Shown: positions 52,148 to 61,622, counted from the first letter of the stretch. The stretch: DNA of 64,000 nucleotides from JACPPO01 sp965262505 (GCA_965262505.1 CBDHFM010000030.1:3844001-3908000); one strand, 5' to 3'. The notes: generated by a model from the sequence alone, not told the origin. Translations and numbers: made by a program.

Positions 52148-52442
52148 GGCGGAGTGTGGCCCGGAGTGTAACTTGACGAGGACTGGAACGGCGGTGTTGA
52201 CAGGCGACACTCTCGCCCGATCCAACGCGCCGCCTAGCCGGGGGCGTGACGATAGTACTGTGACCGCTTCACCTGTCCAGTGACCGCCGTCGCACCGAAT
52301 TTCCACCACGTCCTGGGCCTCTAGCGATGAGTTCCCACCGGAAGCGTGTCAAAGACTCTGTGAGGGCCAACGGTCGTGCGGCATCCATACGCCGCACGGC
52401 GTCGAACAGGGCGCGCTGTAGGATCCTGCCTGTGGGAGCACT

Positions 52443-53645
52443 CTAAGCGTACTGGTGAACACGGGCGACGTGGTCAACCGCGGATACGTAGTGCGCCCAC
52501 GCCAGCATCAGGGCCCGTCGCTTTTCGAAGAGGTCTGATCGCTGATACGCCGCCTCGACTCGGTCCTTGTTGACGTGTGCCAGGGCCAGTTCGCAGACCG
52601 CTGCAGGGACACTGGTCTGTTCGGCCGCCCACTCCCGAAACGCCGACCGGAACCCGTGCACCGTGGCCGTCGCATCGAAGGCCCTCACGGCTTTCGTCAG
52701 TGCCACGTCGCTCAATCGACCGCGACGAGCTCCGGAGAACACCAGAGGCTGGCCAACAATACTGGGCGTGTCGGTCAGCACTCGAAGCGCCGCGTCGGAG
52801 AGGGGCACCCGGTGGGGCCTGTGGGCCTTCATCCGGTCCGCCGGAATGGTCCACACGCCGCCCTCGAGGTCGAGCTCGTCCCACCTGGCGCCGCGGGCCT
52901 CAATGGAACGGGCGGCTGTCAGGACGAGGAACTGCAGACAGCGGGCCGAGCTATGGGGCTTCGCCAGGAGATGCGCCATCAAGTCGGGGATCTGCCGATA
53001 CGGCATGGCGGCGAAGTGCTCGACGGTCCGGACTTTGTTGGGGGGGGGAAGCACCTTGTCCAGCACACCCCGCCACCGGGCCGGATTTTCGCCAGCGCGC
53101 AGCCCGTGGACGTACGCCCAGTCGAGAACTGCCTCCATGCGCTGGCGGACGCGTGTGGCCGTCTCGGTCTTCGTAGCCCAGATGGGCGTAAGGATAGCCT
53201 TCACGTCGGCCAGACTCACTGAGTCCGGCGCCTTGTCGCCGATGTGTGGCAGGACGAAGTCACGAAGCGTGTGCTCCCACTGTTGGGCGTGCTTGGGGTT
53301 GCGCCAGCCGGGACGCTTGGAGGCGATCAGGGCCTGAGCGCAGTCCCGGAACGTCGGTGTGGCCGTGGGGACCCCAGCGCGCTCCGGCACCACCGTAGCC
53401 GGGTCACCGCCGTTAATCAGAGACGTGCGCATGTCGCTGGCGAGAGAGCGCGCGACCGCGAGCGACCGGCTATGGACGCCCCCAAGGCCAATCTCTCGCA
53501 CCTTGCCGTGACGGGTGTACCGGAAGACCCAGGATCTCGAGCCAGCGTGCCGCACACGCAGGTAAAGCCCGGCCCCGTCGGAGTAGAAACCGGGCGCCAA
53601 GGAATCAACCTGGCGGGCTGACAGTTTGTTGATCTTCGTGGCCAC
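52443..53645 (-). CDS. int: P4-type tyrosine integrase
   Basis: 400 residues, ATG 53645. The N-terminal arm-binding domain (SARQVDSLAPGFYSDGAGLY) is followed by a core-binding domain and the catalytic domain with Arg in VLTAARSIEARGARW, His-x-x-Arg in TVHGFRSAFREW, His in LALAHVNKDRVE and the nucleophile Tyr in AAYQRSDLFEKRR. Such integrases insert islands at tRNA-type sites. No attachment site was identified beside it. Confidence 0.94.
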   Translation of the reverse strand: MATKINKLSARQVDSLAPGFYSDGAGLYLRVRHAGSRSWVFRYTRHGKVREIGLGGVHSRSLAVARSLASDMRTSLINGGDPATVVPERAGVPTATPTFRDCAQALIASKRPGWRNPKHAQQWEHTLRDFVLPHIGDKAPDSVSLADVKAILTPIWATKTETATRVRQRMEAVLDWAYVHGLRAGENPARWRGVLDKVLPPPNKVRTVEHFAAMPYRQIPDLMAHLLAKPHSSARCLQFLVLTAARSIEARGARWDELDLEGGVWTIPADRMKAHRPHRVPLSDAALRVLTDTPSIVGQPLVFSGARRGRLSDVALTKAVRAFDATATVHGFRSAFREWAAEQTSVPAAVCELALAHVNKDRVEAAYQRSDLFEKRRALMLAWAHYVSAVDHVARVHQYA

Positions 53646-54098
53646 GTCCCGTGAAGCCTGCTGAGCAGCGTCTTACTGTCCGTCTTATCGAGATGCGTGA
53701 AACTCCTTGGAGTGTACTGGAAAGTGTCGGACGAGTAAACCCAATTAAATCAAGGTATTTCCATTGCAGTGTGGTCAGCTTGGGACTCTATGGGACCTTT
53801 GAACGGCGGACACTCTCTCCGCCATCTTCACTCGCTGCGCTCGTTCGATGGCGCTTCGGGTGGTCTTCAGGCATCGGGCGATGCGCACGGCGCATCGCCA
53901 CTTGGCACGAATCTCACAGGCATCGCGCGGCGATCATTCTTCTCACCAAACGCATAACGGGAGAAGATCTCAGTCTATGGTTACCTTGCCAACACGGGCG
54001 GGAAAGAAGCAGAGGCGTTCAAGCGTGACCCTGGTTAGGAGCTTCGAGCTGAAAAAGAACGTCCACCGCTACCGGCGCTGTGCGTGCCCCATCGGCCT
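53646..54098. other. No supported gene
   Basis: About 450 bp between the integrase start and the glycosyltransferase-like gene; less GC-rich around 53700-53770. It may hold the promoter of the integrase and an attachment site, neither of which can be pinpointed. Confidence 0.4.
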
Positions 54099-54303
54099 AT
54101 GACGCTCGGAGCGCGCGGCGCGGCAGACCGTTTCATCGCCGCCGGCCTTCTCTGCATAGGGATCGCCGCCGTGGCCTATGGGGCGCTACACGTGACCTCC
54201 CGTCGAGCGGCCTTCGTCCGTGTCACGTGGGCGGCAGGCGTGGACGACGGGTTACGGCGGGAGGCGGAACGACGCTACAGTCTCTGGCTGGGGGAGCAAC
54301 AGG

Positions 54304-55733
54304 GAGTGTGAGCGAAACTTAGTTGGAAATTGAAGCGGCTCCAAACCCTGTGGTTTGATGACGTTGCGAGACGAACATCACGCCACGAGAGAAAGGAGCC
54401 GAGATGAGCCGTGTCCTACGATCGGTCAGGAAGCGCAAGAAAGGTCGCACGTTGGGCGCGGTCGACGTCATCGACCGAGAGGGGTACGCGGAGCTGGAGG
54501 TCGATGCCAAGGTGGAATTGATCCGGTCCTTGATTCCGCTGGGGTTGCTGCACATCGAGGAATGGCTCGACGAGGAAGTGCCCGCGCTGGCTGGCGAACG
54601 CGACGCCCGCAAAGACCCGTCAGTCGGCGGGCGCCGTCATGGGAGCCACCCCGGGACGGTCGGGTTGGCCGGCCAGCGCGTGCCGATTCGCGTGCCCCGG
54701 ATTCGCCATGTCACGGAGCGCGAGATTCCCCTGCGGTCGTACGAAGCGCTGCATGGCGATCGCGCCGTCAATGACCTGTTGTTGAGGCGCGTGCTGTATG
54801 GGATCTCGTGCCGCAACTACGCGGCGGCCGCCGAGGCGATTCCCGGGGCGATCGGCCTGTCGGGGTCGACGGTGTCCCGCGCGTTCATTCAGGCCAGCGC
54901 GACGAAACTCCGCGAACTCCAGGAGCGGGACCTCTCCGGGGAGGACGTTGTGGCCCTCGTGCTGGACGGCAAGACGTTCGCCGAGGCGACGATGGTCGTC
55001 GCGCTGGGCATCACGATGACGGGGGACAAACGGTTCCTGGGCTTTGTCGAGACGGACACCGAGAACGAGCAGGTGTTGACCCCGTTCCTCCGGTCCTTGG
55101 TCGAGCGGGGCCTCGATGTTTCCCAGGGGCTTCTGGTGATCGTCGATGGCGGCAAGGGGCTCCGGGCGGCCGTGCGGAAGGCCTTCCGCCACCGCGCCCT
55201 GGTGCAACGGTGTCAAGGGCACAAGCGCGAGAACGTGGTGAGTTACCTGGCCAAGCGTGAGCAGCCGGTGTGGCGGCAGCGTCTCCAGCGCGCCTACAAC
55301 CGTCCGGAGTACGACGAGGCCCTCGCCGCCCTCCAGTCGCTCCAGCATGAGCTGGAGGATCGGAACCAATCGGCGGCCGGCAGTCTGGCGGAAGGCCTGG
55401 ACGAGACCCTGACGTTGCATCGCCTCGGCGTGTATGGCGTGCTGGGCCGGTCGCTGAAGACGACGAACGGCCTCGAGTCCATCAACGCGCTCATTGAGGA
55501 GCGCTGTGCGAAGGTCGATCACTGGCAGAACTCAAGTCAACGCCAGCGCTGGCTCGCCACGGCGCTCCTGGACATCGAGCCGCGTCTACGCAAGGTGATG
55601 GGCTACCGGCACCTGCCCAGGCTTCGTGACGCATTGAAGCGAGAGTTGAAGATCGACACGACGACATCGAAGACCAAAGCCGCGTAAGCAATCAGGAGTC
55701 GCGGAGAGTTTCAACTAGGAATGGGCTTGACTC
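54304..55733 (+). mobile_element. IS256-family element, copy 2 (1430 bp)
   Basis: An 8-bp duplication GCAACAGG at 54296-54303 and 55734-55741 sets the ends. Inverted repeats begin GAGTGTGAGCGAAACTTAGT (left) and GAGTCAAGCCCATTCCTAGT (right, reverse complement), only partly matching. One transposase gene. Different from copy 1. Confidence 0.9.
54404..55687 (+). CDS. IS256-family transposase
   Basis: 427 residues; AAGGAG five bases before ATG 54404. DDE residues lie in LVLDGKTFAEATM, VIVDGGKGLRAAV and TNGLESINALIEERCAKVDH. Also LVQRCQGHKRENVVSYL, the conserved Cys-x-x-His-Lys region. Intact and full length. It belongs to a different IS256 subgroup from the protein at 10059-11285. Confidence 0.94.
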   Translation: MSRVLRSVRKRKKGRTLGAVDVIDREGYAELEVDAKVELIRSLIPLGLLHIEEWLDEEVPALAGERDARKDPSVGGRRHGSHPGTVGLAGQRVPIRVPRIRHVTEREIPLRSYEALHGDRAVNDLLLRRVLYGISCRNYAAAAEAIPGAIGLSGSTVSRAFIQASATKLRELQERDLSGEDVVALVLDGKTFAEATMVVALGITMTGDKRFLGFVETDTENEQVLTPFLRSLVERGLDVSQGLLVIVDGGKGLRAAVRKAFRHRALVQRCQGHKRENVVSYLAKREQPVWRQRLQRAYNRPEYDEALAALQSLQHELEDRNQSAAGSLAEGLDETLTLHRLGVYGVLGRSLKTTNGLESINALIEERCAKVDHWQNSSQRQRWLATALLDIEPRLRKVMGYRHLPRLRDALKRELKIDTTTSKTKAA

Positions 55734-56189
55734 GCAACAGGAGGGGCGTACCTGGGCGTACACGCTCAGTGACGTATCCGGCGCGAATATCAGAGCACTT
55801 GCCACGAACGGAATCATCGCGGAGACGCCGGACATCGATCGGACGTCGTTTCGCATTAGCCCGTCCGCGCCGCGACGGCCAGACCCGACGTTGCCACCAT
55901 GGATTCCCATCGGTCTCTGGGGTGTGACCGTTCTGGGTGTCGTCACCGGGATCGCGGGTCTCAGCCTTGGGTTTAGGTCGCGCGCGGGCACGGAGGCGGC
56001 GAGCCGTCAAATCGACCGGCGCGCGATCAGCAAGCAGCGACTGGCGCTGGGTCAAGGGACTGGTGTCCTGATTGTCGTGACCGTGATGGGGTTCTGTTTC
56101 TTCGCCGCGAGAACGATGGATCTGCGGGTCGACGAGCAGGTGCACCGCCTCCAGATCGAGCGCTACGCCGCTGGCGACTACACCACTTA

Positions 56190-57492
56190 GGGCTTGTCAG
56201 ACAATTACTGACTTTTGTGTTCTCGGAGCAGCGGGATGGATCGTGTAGTTCCAGTCGCCGTGAAAGCGATGCCGCTCGAGGCGTACCGTCGCCAGCTGCG
56301 CATCGGTGACGGTGAGGCCACCCGGGTATGGGCCGCGGTCGAGTTCCGACCGAACGCGGAGTCCGGACCGACTGTGCGTCGAGCCAATGAGGCTCACGAT
56401 CGTGGCCAAGTCGACGAGTGGGGTGCCGCGCCAATTCATCGCGATGTGCGAGAACACCCGATGCTCGATCTTGTTCCACTTGCTCGTACCCGGCGGAAAG
56501 TGACAGACCGTGATCACCAAGCCCGTCCGATTGGCCAGACGCGGCAGTTCCCACTTCCACAACCGGAGGCGCGCCCCGTTGCTCCCGCCTGCATCCGCCG
56601 TGATCAACAGCGACTGGGCTTGTCGATACGCCGGGCGACCCATGTGCTGCCACCAACGCTGGATCGACCGTACCGCGAAGCTCGCGGTGTCGTGATCGAT
56701 CCCGACACGCACCCAGCCTTCGTTGCGATGCAGATCGTAGATGCCATACGGAATGGCCTTCCCGCCCGTGGTGGCGGTGGCCGGGATCACGAAGTCGTGG
56801 ACCTGTACCCGCTGCGGCGTCTTCGCCGGGCGCCAGGTGCGGCCCGCGTTCTTGAACGCGCCGACCAGCTCCTTCTTCTTGGTGTCCACCGAAATCGTCG
56901 GCTGCTGTTGCCGTTGCGCGCGTCGCACGCGCCGGGCGATGTACCGAAACTGCGCGTCCCGATCGACATGCTGGCGGCCCTCACGAGTCTTGGCGTTGCC
57001 CTGCAGGCTGTAGCCCAGTCCGTGCAACAACTCGGCGACCACCGTGTGGCTGACGCGGTGGCCCAGACCGTCGAGCGCCACCGCCAACGTCCGTGCGCTC
57101 TGGCACGTCCACCGCAGCGGCGAGTCGGGATCGCCGGGGGCGGTCGGCTCAACCAACGCATCCAAATCGCGCAGCAGCGTCGCGTCGAGATCGATCGCGC
57201 GCTTGCGGCCGCCGCCCGCCCTTCGCGTCCGGCCGCCCGCGAGCGGCTCGTCCGCCGTCAATTCACGCAAACCGCGCTGGATGGTCGATGTCGCGATACC
57301 CGTGGCTCGGGCGACCAGCGCCGTGCCGCCATAACCGATCGCCTGGGCCTCAGTCGCCGCCCACACCCGGCGCGATCGCTCCGTGAGCACGGGCGCCAGC
57401 GCTGCATGCTTTGCCCGCAGGGTGGCCACCTCCACGGGCGCAGCGTACTACTCGCCGATCAACAGTACAAGCAGTTATTTCCTTACAGGCTC
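56190..57492 (-). mobile_element. ISAzo13-family element, copy 3 (1303 bp)
   Basis: Flanked by an exact 3-bp duplication TTA (56187-56189 and 57493-57495). Ends GGGCTTGTCAGACAATTACT (left) and GAGCCTGTAAGGAAATAACT (right, reverse complement). Its removal restores the ALG10-like frame. Confidence 0.92.
56197..57435 (-). CDS. ISAzo13-family transposase
   Basis: 412 residues, differing from copy 1 at one visible residue (GGLTVTD for GGITVTD). The same HTH and D, D, E blocks are intact. The near identity of the two copies points to recent transposition within this genome. Confidence 0.93.
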   Translation of the reverse strand: MEVATLRAKHAALAPVLTERSRRVWAATEAQAIGYGGTALVARATGIATSTIQRGLRELTADEPLAGGRTRRAGGGRKRAIDLDATLLRDLDALVEPTAPGDPDSPLRWTCQSARTLAVALDGLGHRVSHTVVAELLHGLGYSLQGNAKTREGRQHVDRDAQFRYIARRVRRAQRQQQPTISVDTKKKELVGAFKNAGRTWRPAKTPQRVQVHDFVIPATATTGGKAIPYGIYDLHRNEGWVRVGIDHDTASFAVRSIQRWWQHMGRPAYRQAQSLLITADAGGSNGARLRLWKWELPRLANRTGLVITVCHFPPGTSKWNKIEHRVFSHIAMNWRGTPLVDLATIVSLIGSTHSRSGLRVRSELDRGPYPGGLTVTDAQLATVRLERHRFHGDWNYTIHPAAPRTQKSVIV

Positions 57493-58521
57493 TTACACGA
57501 CCACCATCGGCGGCTTCCATGCCGCCGGGGCGGTCGTCGCCAAGCTCACGGGGCGGTCGACAAAGGAGGACCTCCGCCTGTTTGTCCTCCTGATCTCTGG
57601 AGCGACCATTCTGCTGTTCGGCTCACTTGTGAGATCGTTCGAACCGCAAGCCAGCACGATGCGGACGCTCCAATTCGTGTTCTTTCCTCTCCTGTTTCCT
57701 TTCTGGTTTCTGATCTACACGGACATCTTCGCGCTGATGTTGCTGCTGCTGGCGATACTCGCGCTGACGCGGCGTCGCTTCCATGTCACGGGCATGCTGA
57801 TGATCATGAGCATGATGGTGCGACAGACCTATCTCGTCTGGACGGCTCTGCTGGGGCTCTGGACGGTGATCGTGAACGTCGCCGAGCCGTTTCGACAAGT
57901 CGTGAAAAGCGCCACGAGCTTCGCGATTGGCGGCGGACTCTTCGTGCTGTTCGTGATCGTTAACGGTGGAGTCGCGATCGGAGATCGGAACAATCACCCC
58001 GACATGGAGTTCCAGACCGAGAACCTGCTGTTCATGCTCGTCTGCTTCTTCTTGATGTTCCTGCCGCTCATCGTCTCCAAGCTCCCGCAGGTTGCCCGTC
58101 TGCATCGCGCGATACTGATCGGGGTGCCGCTGTCGAGCGCCATGCTCTTCTTCGGCACGTTTCGGGTGGATCATTCGGGTAACACGCAGTGGCAGGACTA
58201 CTACATACGTAACGCCATGCTGGAGGCGATGACGTCGTCGCCGGTTGCGGGCGTAGTGACCAGCGTGGCGATTGCGCTCGCCGTCTTGTCGCTCTGCGTG
58301 ATCCGGCTACGGCAGCCGGCCCAGTACCTCATCTATCCGTTCGCTGCAGTCTCGGTCATGCCCATATGGCTGGTCGAGCAGCGCTATTACATGCCCGTGT
58401 TCGCGCTCTTCATGCTGTTTCGCGAATCAGCCTCGGCCAAGGTCGAGCGTGCGCTTCTGGCCATGTATGTCGTCATGGCGCTCTACCTGTTTGCCGGCGT
58501 CGTGGACAGCTCGTTCTTCCT

Positions 58522-59144
58522 GTGAATCTGCACCGGGCGTCCACCTTGGCGGAACGATGTGCCTGGGCCGACCGCATCAGTGATGTGTACGTCCGCTACC
58601 ACGACACGGAGTGGGGAGTACCGGTTCACGAAGACGGGAAGCATTTTGAGTTTCTCATTCTGGAAGGAGCACAGGCGGGCTTGAGTTGGTCTACGGTACT
58701 CAACAAGAGGGAAGGTTACAGGAAGGCGTTTGCGCGGTTCGATCCCCACAAGGTGGCCCGTTTCAGTGAGAAGCGCGTCGAGGCTCTGTTGAAGAATCCC
58801 GGCATCGTCCGCAATCGACTTAAGGTCAGAGCAGCCGTTACCAACGCCCAAGCCTTCCTAATGCTTCAAGAGGAATTCGGGAGTTTGATGCCTACGTCTG
58901 GCCGTTTGTGGGTGGCACGCCCATTCAGAACCGCTGGCGCAGCATGAACGAGGTTCCCGCCACCTCGCCTGAATCCGACGCCTTGAGCAAAGACCTCAAG
59001 AAGAGGGGCTTCACATTCGTGGGCAGCACCATCATCTACGCTCACATGCAGGCTGTGGGGATGGTCAATGACCACTTGCTAGATTGCTTCAGGTATCGGG
59101 AATGCAAGGTTTTGGGGTCAACACAGTCGTCTTCACGTGGCTGA
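58522..59144 (+). pseudogene. tag: DNA-3-methyladenine glycosylase I with a frameshift
   Basis: Starts at GTG 58522, overlapping the preceding TGA. First part: RCAWADRISDVYVRYHDTEW (zinc Cys and His), EGAQAGLSWSTVLNKREGYR. After about 58880 the reading moves by one frame, to FDAYVWPFVGGTPIQNRW, LKKRGFTFVGSTIIYAHMQA and VNDHLLDC, which supplies the remaining zinc His and Cys. Joined, it is full-length TagA (about 200 residues), which removes 3-methyladenine from DNA. A single indel near GAATTCGGGAGTTTGATGCC, natural or a sequencing error, separates the parts. Confidence 0.85.
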
Positions 59145-59189
59145 TATATTGGCCACGTCTTCGGGTGAAGCTTGGCGCCCCGTGGGGGT

Positions 59190-59205
59190 CCTAGTGTATA
59201 ACGAT
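59190..59205 (+). repeat. 16-bp direct repeat, left of IS3-type element
   Basis: CCTAGTGTATAACGAT, repeated at 60578-60593. It contains TATAAC, a -10-like hexamer. Confidence 0.65.
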
Positions 59206-59257
59206 CCCGCGCCCCACGATTTCTTTGGACAGCCTTCTGCGAGAAGGAGAATGAGTT

Positions 59258-59650
59258 ATGTCCAAGGGAAAACAGCACGAGGCTGAGGCCTCGGAGGGAG
59301 CCCGGAGGGCGACCGCAGAGGCCTCAGCCTCGTGGGCGCTCGTCGGCACGGGGCGGTGGTCCGCGCGACGAAAAGTCTCCGTGGTCATCGAGGTCCTCAA
59401 GGGGGAATCACTCGAGAGCCTCAGTCGTCGCCATGGCGTGACGGCGGCGAAGCTCTCGCAGTGGCGTGACGACTTCGTGGCCGGCGGTGAGGCCCGCCTC
59501 AAGCATCGCGAGGTCGCCGTCGAGGGCGCGGACACGCGGCGGCTCAAGAGCGTCGTGGCGGATCTCGCCACCGACAAGGCGTTGCTGGCCGAGAAGATTC
59601 GACACCTGGAGGCCGGCCGCCCTTTGGGCTGGTGGAGGTCGAAGCGATGA
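59258..59650 (+). CDS. IS3-type OrfA
   Basis: 130 residues from ATG 59258, with GAGAAGGAG upstream. HTH: LESLSRRHGVTAAKLSQWRD; the C-terminal coiled-coil region is LKSVVADLATDKALLAEKI. The N-terminal 30 residues are Glu/Ala-rich and unusual. The stop overlaps the orfB ATG (ATGA). Confidence 0.88.
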   Translation: MSKGKQHEAEASEGARRATAEASASWALVGTGRWSARRKVSVVIEVLKGESLESLSRRHGVTAAKLSQWRDDFVAGGEARLKHREVAVEGADTRRLKSVVADLATDKALLAEKIRHLEAGRPLGWWRSKR

Positions 59651-60537
59651 GTCACGAGACTTCGCCCTCCACCCACCGGCCGTACGGCATCGCCCGCGTC
59701 ACGCGCGTGTGGCAGGTGCCGCGCTCGACGGTCTACGCGCAACGGACCCGGCGCGCCCGGCCGACGCCGGTGGCCAAGCGCGGACCCAAGCCGCCCCAGT
59801 CGGATGCGGCGCTGACGGCCGCGGTCCGGGCCGTGATCGCCGCGAGTCCGTTCCACGGCGAAGGGCACCGCAAGATCTGGGCGCGCTTGCGGGTGCAGGG
59901 GCTGCGCACGTCGAAACGTCGGACGTTGGTCGTGATGCGCGCTGCCGACTTGCTCGGCCCTGCGCGGCTGCCCACGCCGGTCGCCGCCCGTCCCCACGAC
60001 GGCACCATCGTCACCGCCAGTCCCAACGTGATGTGGGGCACCGATGCGACGGCCACCGTGACGCTGGCGGACGGCCACGTCACGATCGTCGGGGCGATCG
60101 ATCACTGCACGGCCGAATGTGTGGGACTACACGCGGCGAAGTCCGGCACGCGCTTCGAGGCGTTGGAGCCGGTGCGCCAGGGCGTCCGAGATCACTTCGG
60201 GACGATGGCCGCCGGCGTGGCGAGCGGGCTCACGATGCGCCACGACCACGGCAGTCAGTACATGAGCAACGACTTTCACGCCGAGCTCCGGTTCCTCGGC
60301 ATCGTGTCATCACCGGCCTTCGTCCGCCAGCCCGAGGGGAACGGCTGCATCGAACGGTTCTTCCGCACCCTCAAGGAACAGCTGCTGTGGGTGCGCCACT
60401 TTACGGATGTCGAGGACTTGCAGCAGGCGCTGCGCACCTTCAAGGAGACCTATAACCAGCAGTGGTTGATCGAGCGACTCGGCTTCCGCGCACCCGCCGT
60501 CGTCCGTCGCGCGGTTGCGCTCACCACGGCCGCGTGA
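59647..60537 (+). CDS. IS3-type OrfB (DDE transposase)
   Basis: 296 residues. Core motifs VMWGTDATATVTL, TMRHDHGSQYMSNDFH and GNGCIERFFRTLKEQLL supply D, D and E; the end YNQQWLIERLGFRAP is typical. ATG 59647 is in the ATGA overlap; GTG 59632 is an alternative. Intact. Confidence 0.92.
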   Translation: MSHETSPSTHRPYGIARVTRVWQVPRSTVYAQRTRRARPTPVAKRGPKPPQSDAALTAAVRAVIAASPFHGEGHRKIWARLRVQGLRTSKRRTLVVMRAADLLGPARLPTPVAARPHDGTIVTASPNVMWGTDATATVTLADGHVTIVGAIDHCTAECVGLHAAKSGTRFEALEPVRQGVRDHFGTMAAGVASGLTMRHDHGSQYMSNDFHAELRFLGIVSSPAFVRQPEGNGCIERFFRTLKEQLLWVRHFTDVEDLQQALRTFKETYNQQWLIERLGFRAPAVVRRAVALTTAA

Positions 60538-60577
60538 ATACACTCACCCGGCTGTCCAAGAAATCCGTGGCGGTACA

Positions 60578-60593
60578 CCTAGTGTATAACGAT
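60578..60593 (+). repeat. 16-bp direct repeat, right of IS3-type element
   Basis: Second copy of CCTAGTGTATAACGAT, about 95 bp upstream of the next gene; the TATAAC inside might serve as its -10. Confidence 0.65.
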
Positions 60594-60686
60594 GCGTCAT
60601 CCTGAACAGCCATGTCAGCTCGGGCGAAGCGGACTGATCCGTTCGACCGTGTGAACCAGCCCCGGAAGGGGGCCGATGGAGGATCC

Positions 60687-61622
60687 ATGAAATTGAGAGC
60701 AGGATTCGCGATCGCGTCTTGTTTGAGCGTCTCCACGCCGGCCTGGAGCCAAGCCCCCGCGCAGGGCCAGCCCATTGCGGAGGTAGAAGCCATTCAAGGT
60801 GTGATCGCCGGCGGCACGAAGGTGGAGCTCGTCGGCGCCGACTTTGAGGGCACCTCGGGCACGGTGCCTGCGCCAGACGGCGGCCTGTTCCTCTCGAATC
60901 GGGATGTCAGCAGGATCACGAAGATTGCCAGCGACGGGACCCGCTCGACGTATCTCGCCGACGCCAATCTGCCGAACGGCCTCGCGATCGACCACCAAGG
61001 TCGCCTCGTCGCAGCACAGTGGACGAGGCCGCCGCAGATCGGCGTCATCGGCGAGGAGCCCATGATGCTGGCCAACAAGTTCGAGCGCCGGTCGTTCGGA
61101 GGGGTGAACGATCTCGTCGTCGACATGAAGGGTGGTGTGTACTTCACCGACCACATCGATGCCGTCGTCTATTACGTCGGTCCCTCGCAGCAGGTGATCA
61201 AGATCGACGAGACGCTGGGCAGGCCCAACGGCATCACGCTCAGTCCGGATGGGAAGGTGCTCTATGTGTCGGACACGCAAGGCCCGGCGGTCATTGCCTA
61301 CGATGTCCAACCCGATGGGAGTACCGGGAACCGGCGGGAATTCGCCATGCTCGAGGATGTGCGGAAGACCGCAACCGGCATGGCGAGTAGTGCGGACGGG
61401 ATCACCATCGATGCCGCCGGACGTCTCTATGTCACCGCGCGCTCGACGGTGCAGGTGTTCAGCCCGCAGGGCGAGCTCCTCGGCATCATTCCCGTGCCGA
61501 ACGGACGGATGCAGAGCGTCGCCTTCGCCGGACCCGACAAGAAGACGCTGTACGTGACTGGAGGCACCACCGTCTACAAGATCGCCATGGAGGCCGAGGG
61601 GTTCAAGGGCCGCCCCAAGTAG
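60687..61622 (+). CDS. Exported SMP-30/NHL-like beta-propeller protein
   Basis: 311 residues from ATG 60687 (GGAGG close upstream). Signal peptide MKLRAGFAIASCLSVSTPAW, cleavage around residue 21. Propeller blades: SGTVPAPDGGLFLSNRDVSR, NDLVVDMKGGVYFTDHIDAV, NGITLSPDGKVLYVSDTQGP and DGITIDAAGRLYVTARSTVQ. This pattern is that of SMP-30/gluconolactonase-like enzymes, which hydrolyse lactones with a divalent metal. A periplasmic lactonase is possible. Close paralogue at 62521-63465. Confidence 0.87.
   Translation: MKLRAGFAIASCLSVSTPAWSQAPAQGQPIAEVEAIQGVIAGGTKVELVGADFEGTSGTVPAPDGGLFLSNRDVSRITKIASDGTRSTYLADANLPNGLAIDHQGRLVAAQWTRPPQIGVIGEEPMMLANKFERRSFGGVNDLVVDMKGGVYFTDHIDAVVYYVGPSQQVIKIDETLGRPNGITLSPDGKVLYVSDTQGPAVIAYDVQPDGSTGNRREFAMLEDVRKTATGMASSADGITIDAAGRLYVTARSTVQVFSPQGELLGIIPVPNGRMQSVAFAGPDKKTLYVTGGTTVYKIAMEAEGFKGRPK

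Larger units (their letters stand above)
54099..58525 (+). pseudogene. DIE2/ALG10-like membrane protein, interrupted by IS256 and ISAzo13
   Basis: Three segments, 54099-54303, 55742-56189 and 57496-58525, join in frame to 560 residues (ATG 54099; GTG 54084 possible). Junctions read LGEQQ-EGRTWAY and DYTT-YTTTIGGF. The N-terminus has one membrane helix (FIAAGLLCIGIAAVAYGAL) and a periplasmic region (VSGANIRALATNGI), then a hydrophobic multi-span part. The block MDLRVDEQVHRLQIERYAAG resembles the DExxHxxQAxxYxxG motif of ALG10 glucosyltransferases; FPLLFPFWFLIYTDIFALML and MMVRQTYLVW also fit ALG10. Eukaryotic ALG10 adds the last glucose to dolichol-linked oligosaccharide. In its present state the gene cannot make the full protein. 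Confidence 0.8.
59206..60577 (+). mobile_element. IS3-type element, copy 3
   Basis: Contains orfA and orfB. Inverted segments GATTTCTTTGGACAGCC (59218-59234) and GGCTGTCCAAGAAATC (60550-60565) are near the ends. The whole is bounded by 16-bp direct repeats, longer than a normal IS3 duplication, so exact ends are uncertain. Confidence 0.7.

Noticed and set aside
48034..57492. Composite transposon formed by ISAzo13 copies 2 and 3
   Set aside because: Copy 2 lacks its other end and copy 3 has its own target duplication, so they did not move the intervening DNA as a unit.
56215..57963. 582-codon plus-strand frame over ISAzo13 copy 3
   Set aside because: Antisense to the transposase; the corresponding antisense frames recur at copies 1 and 2 simply because the element is repeated.
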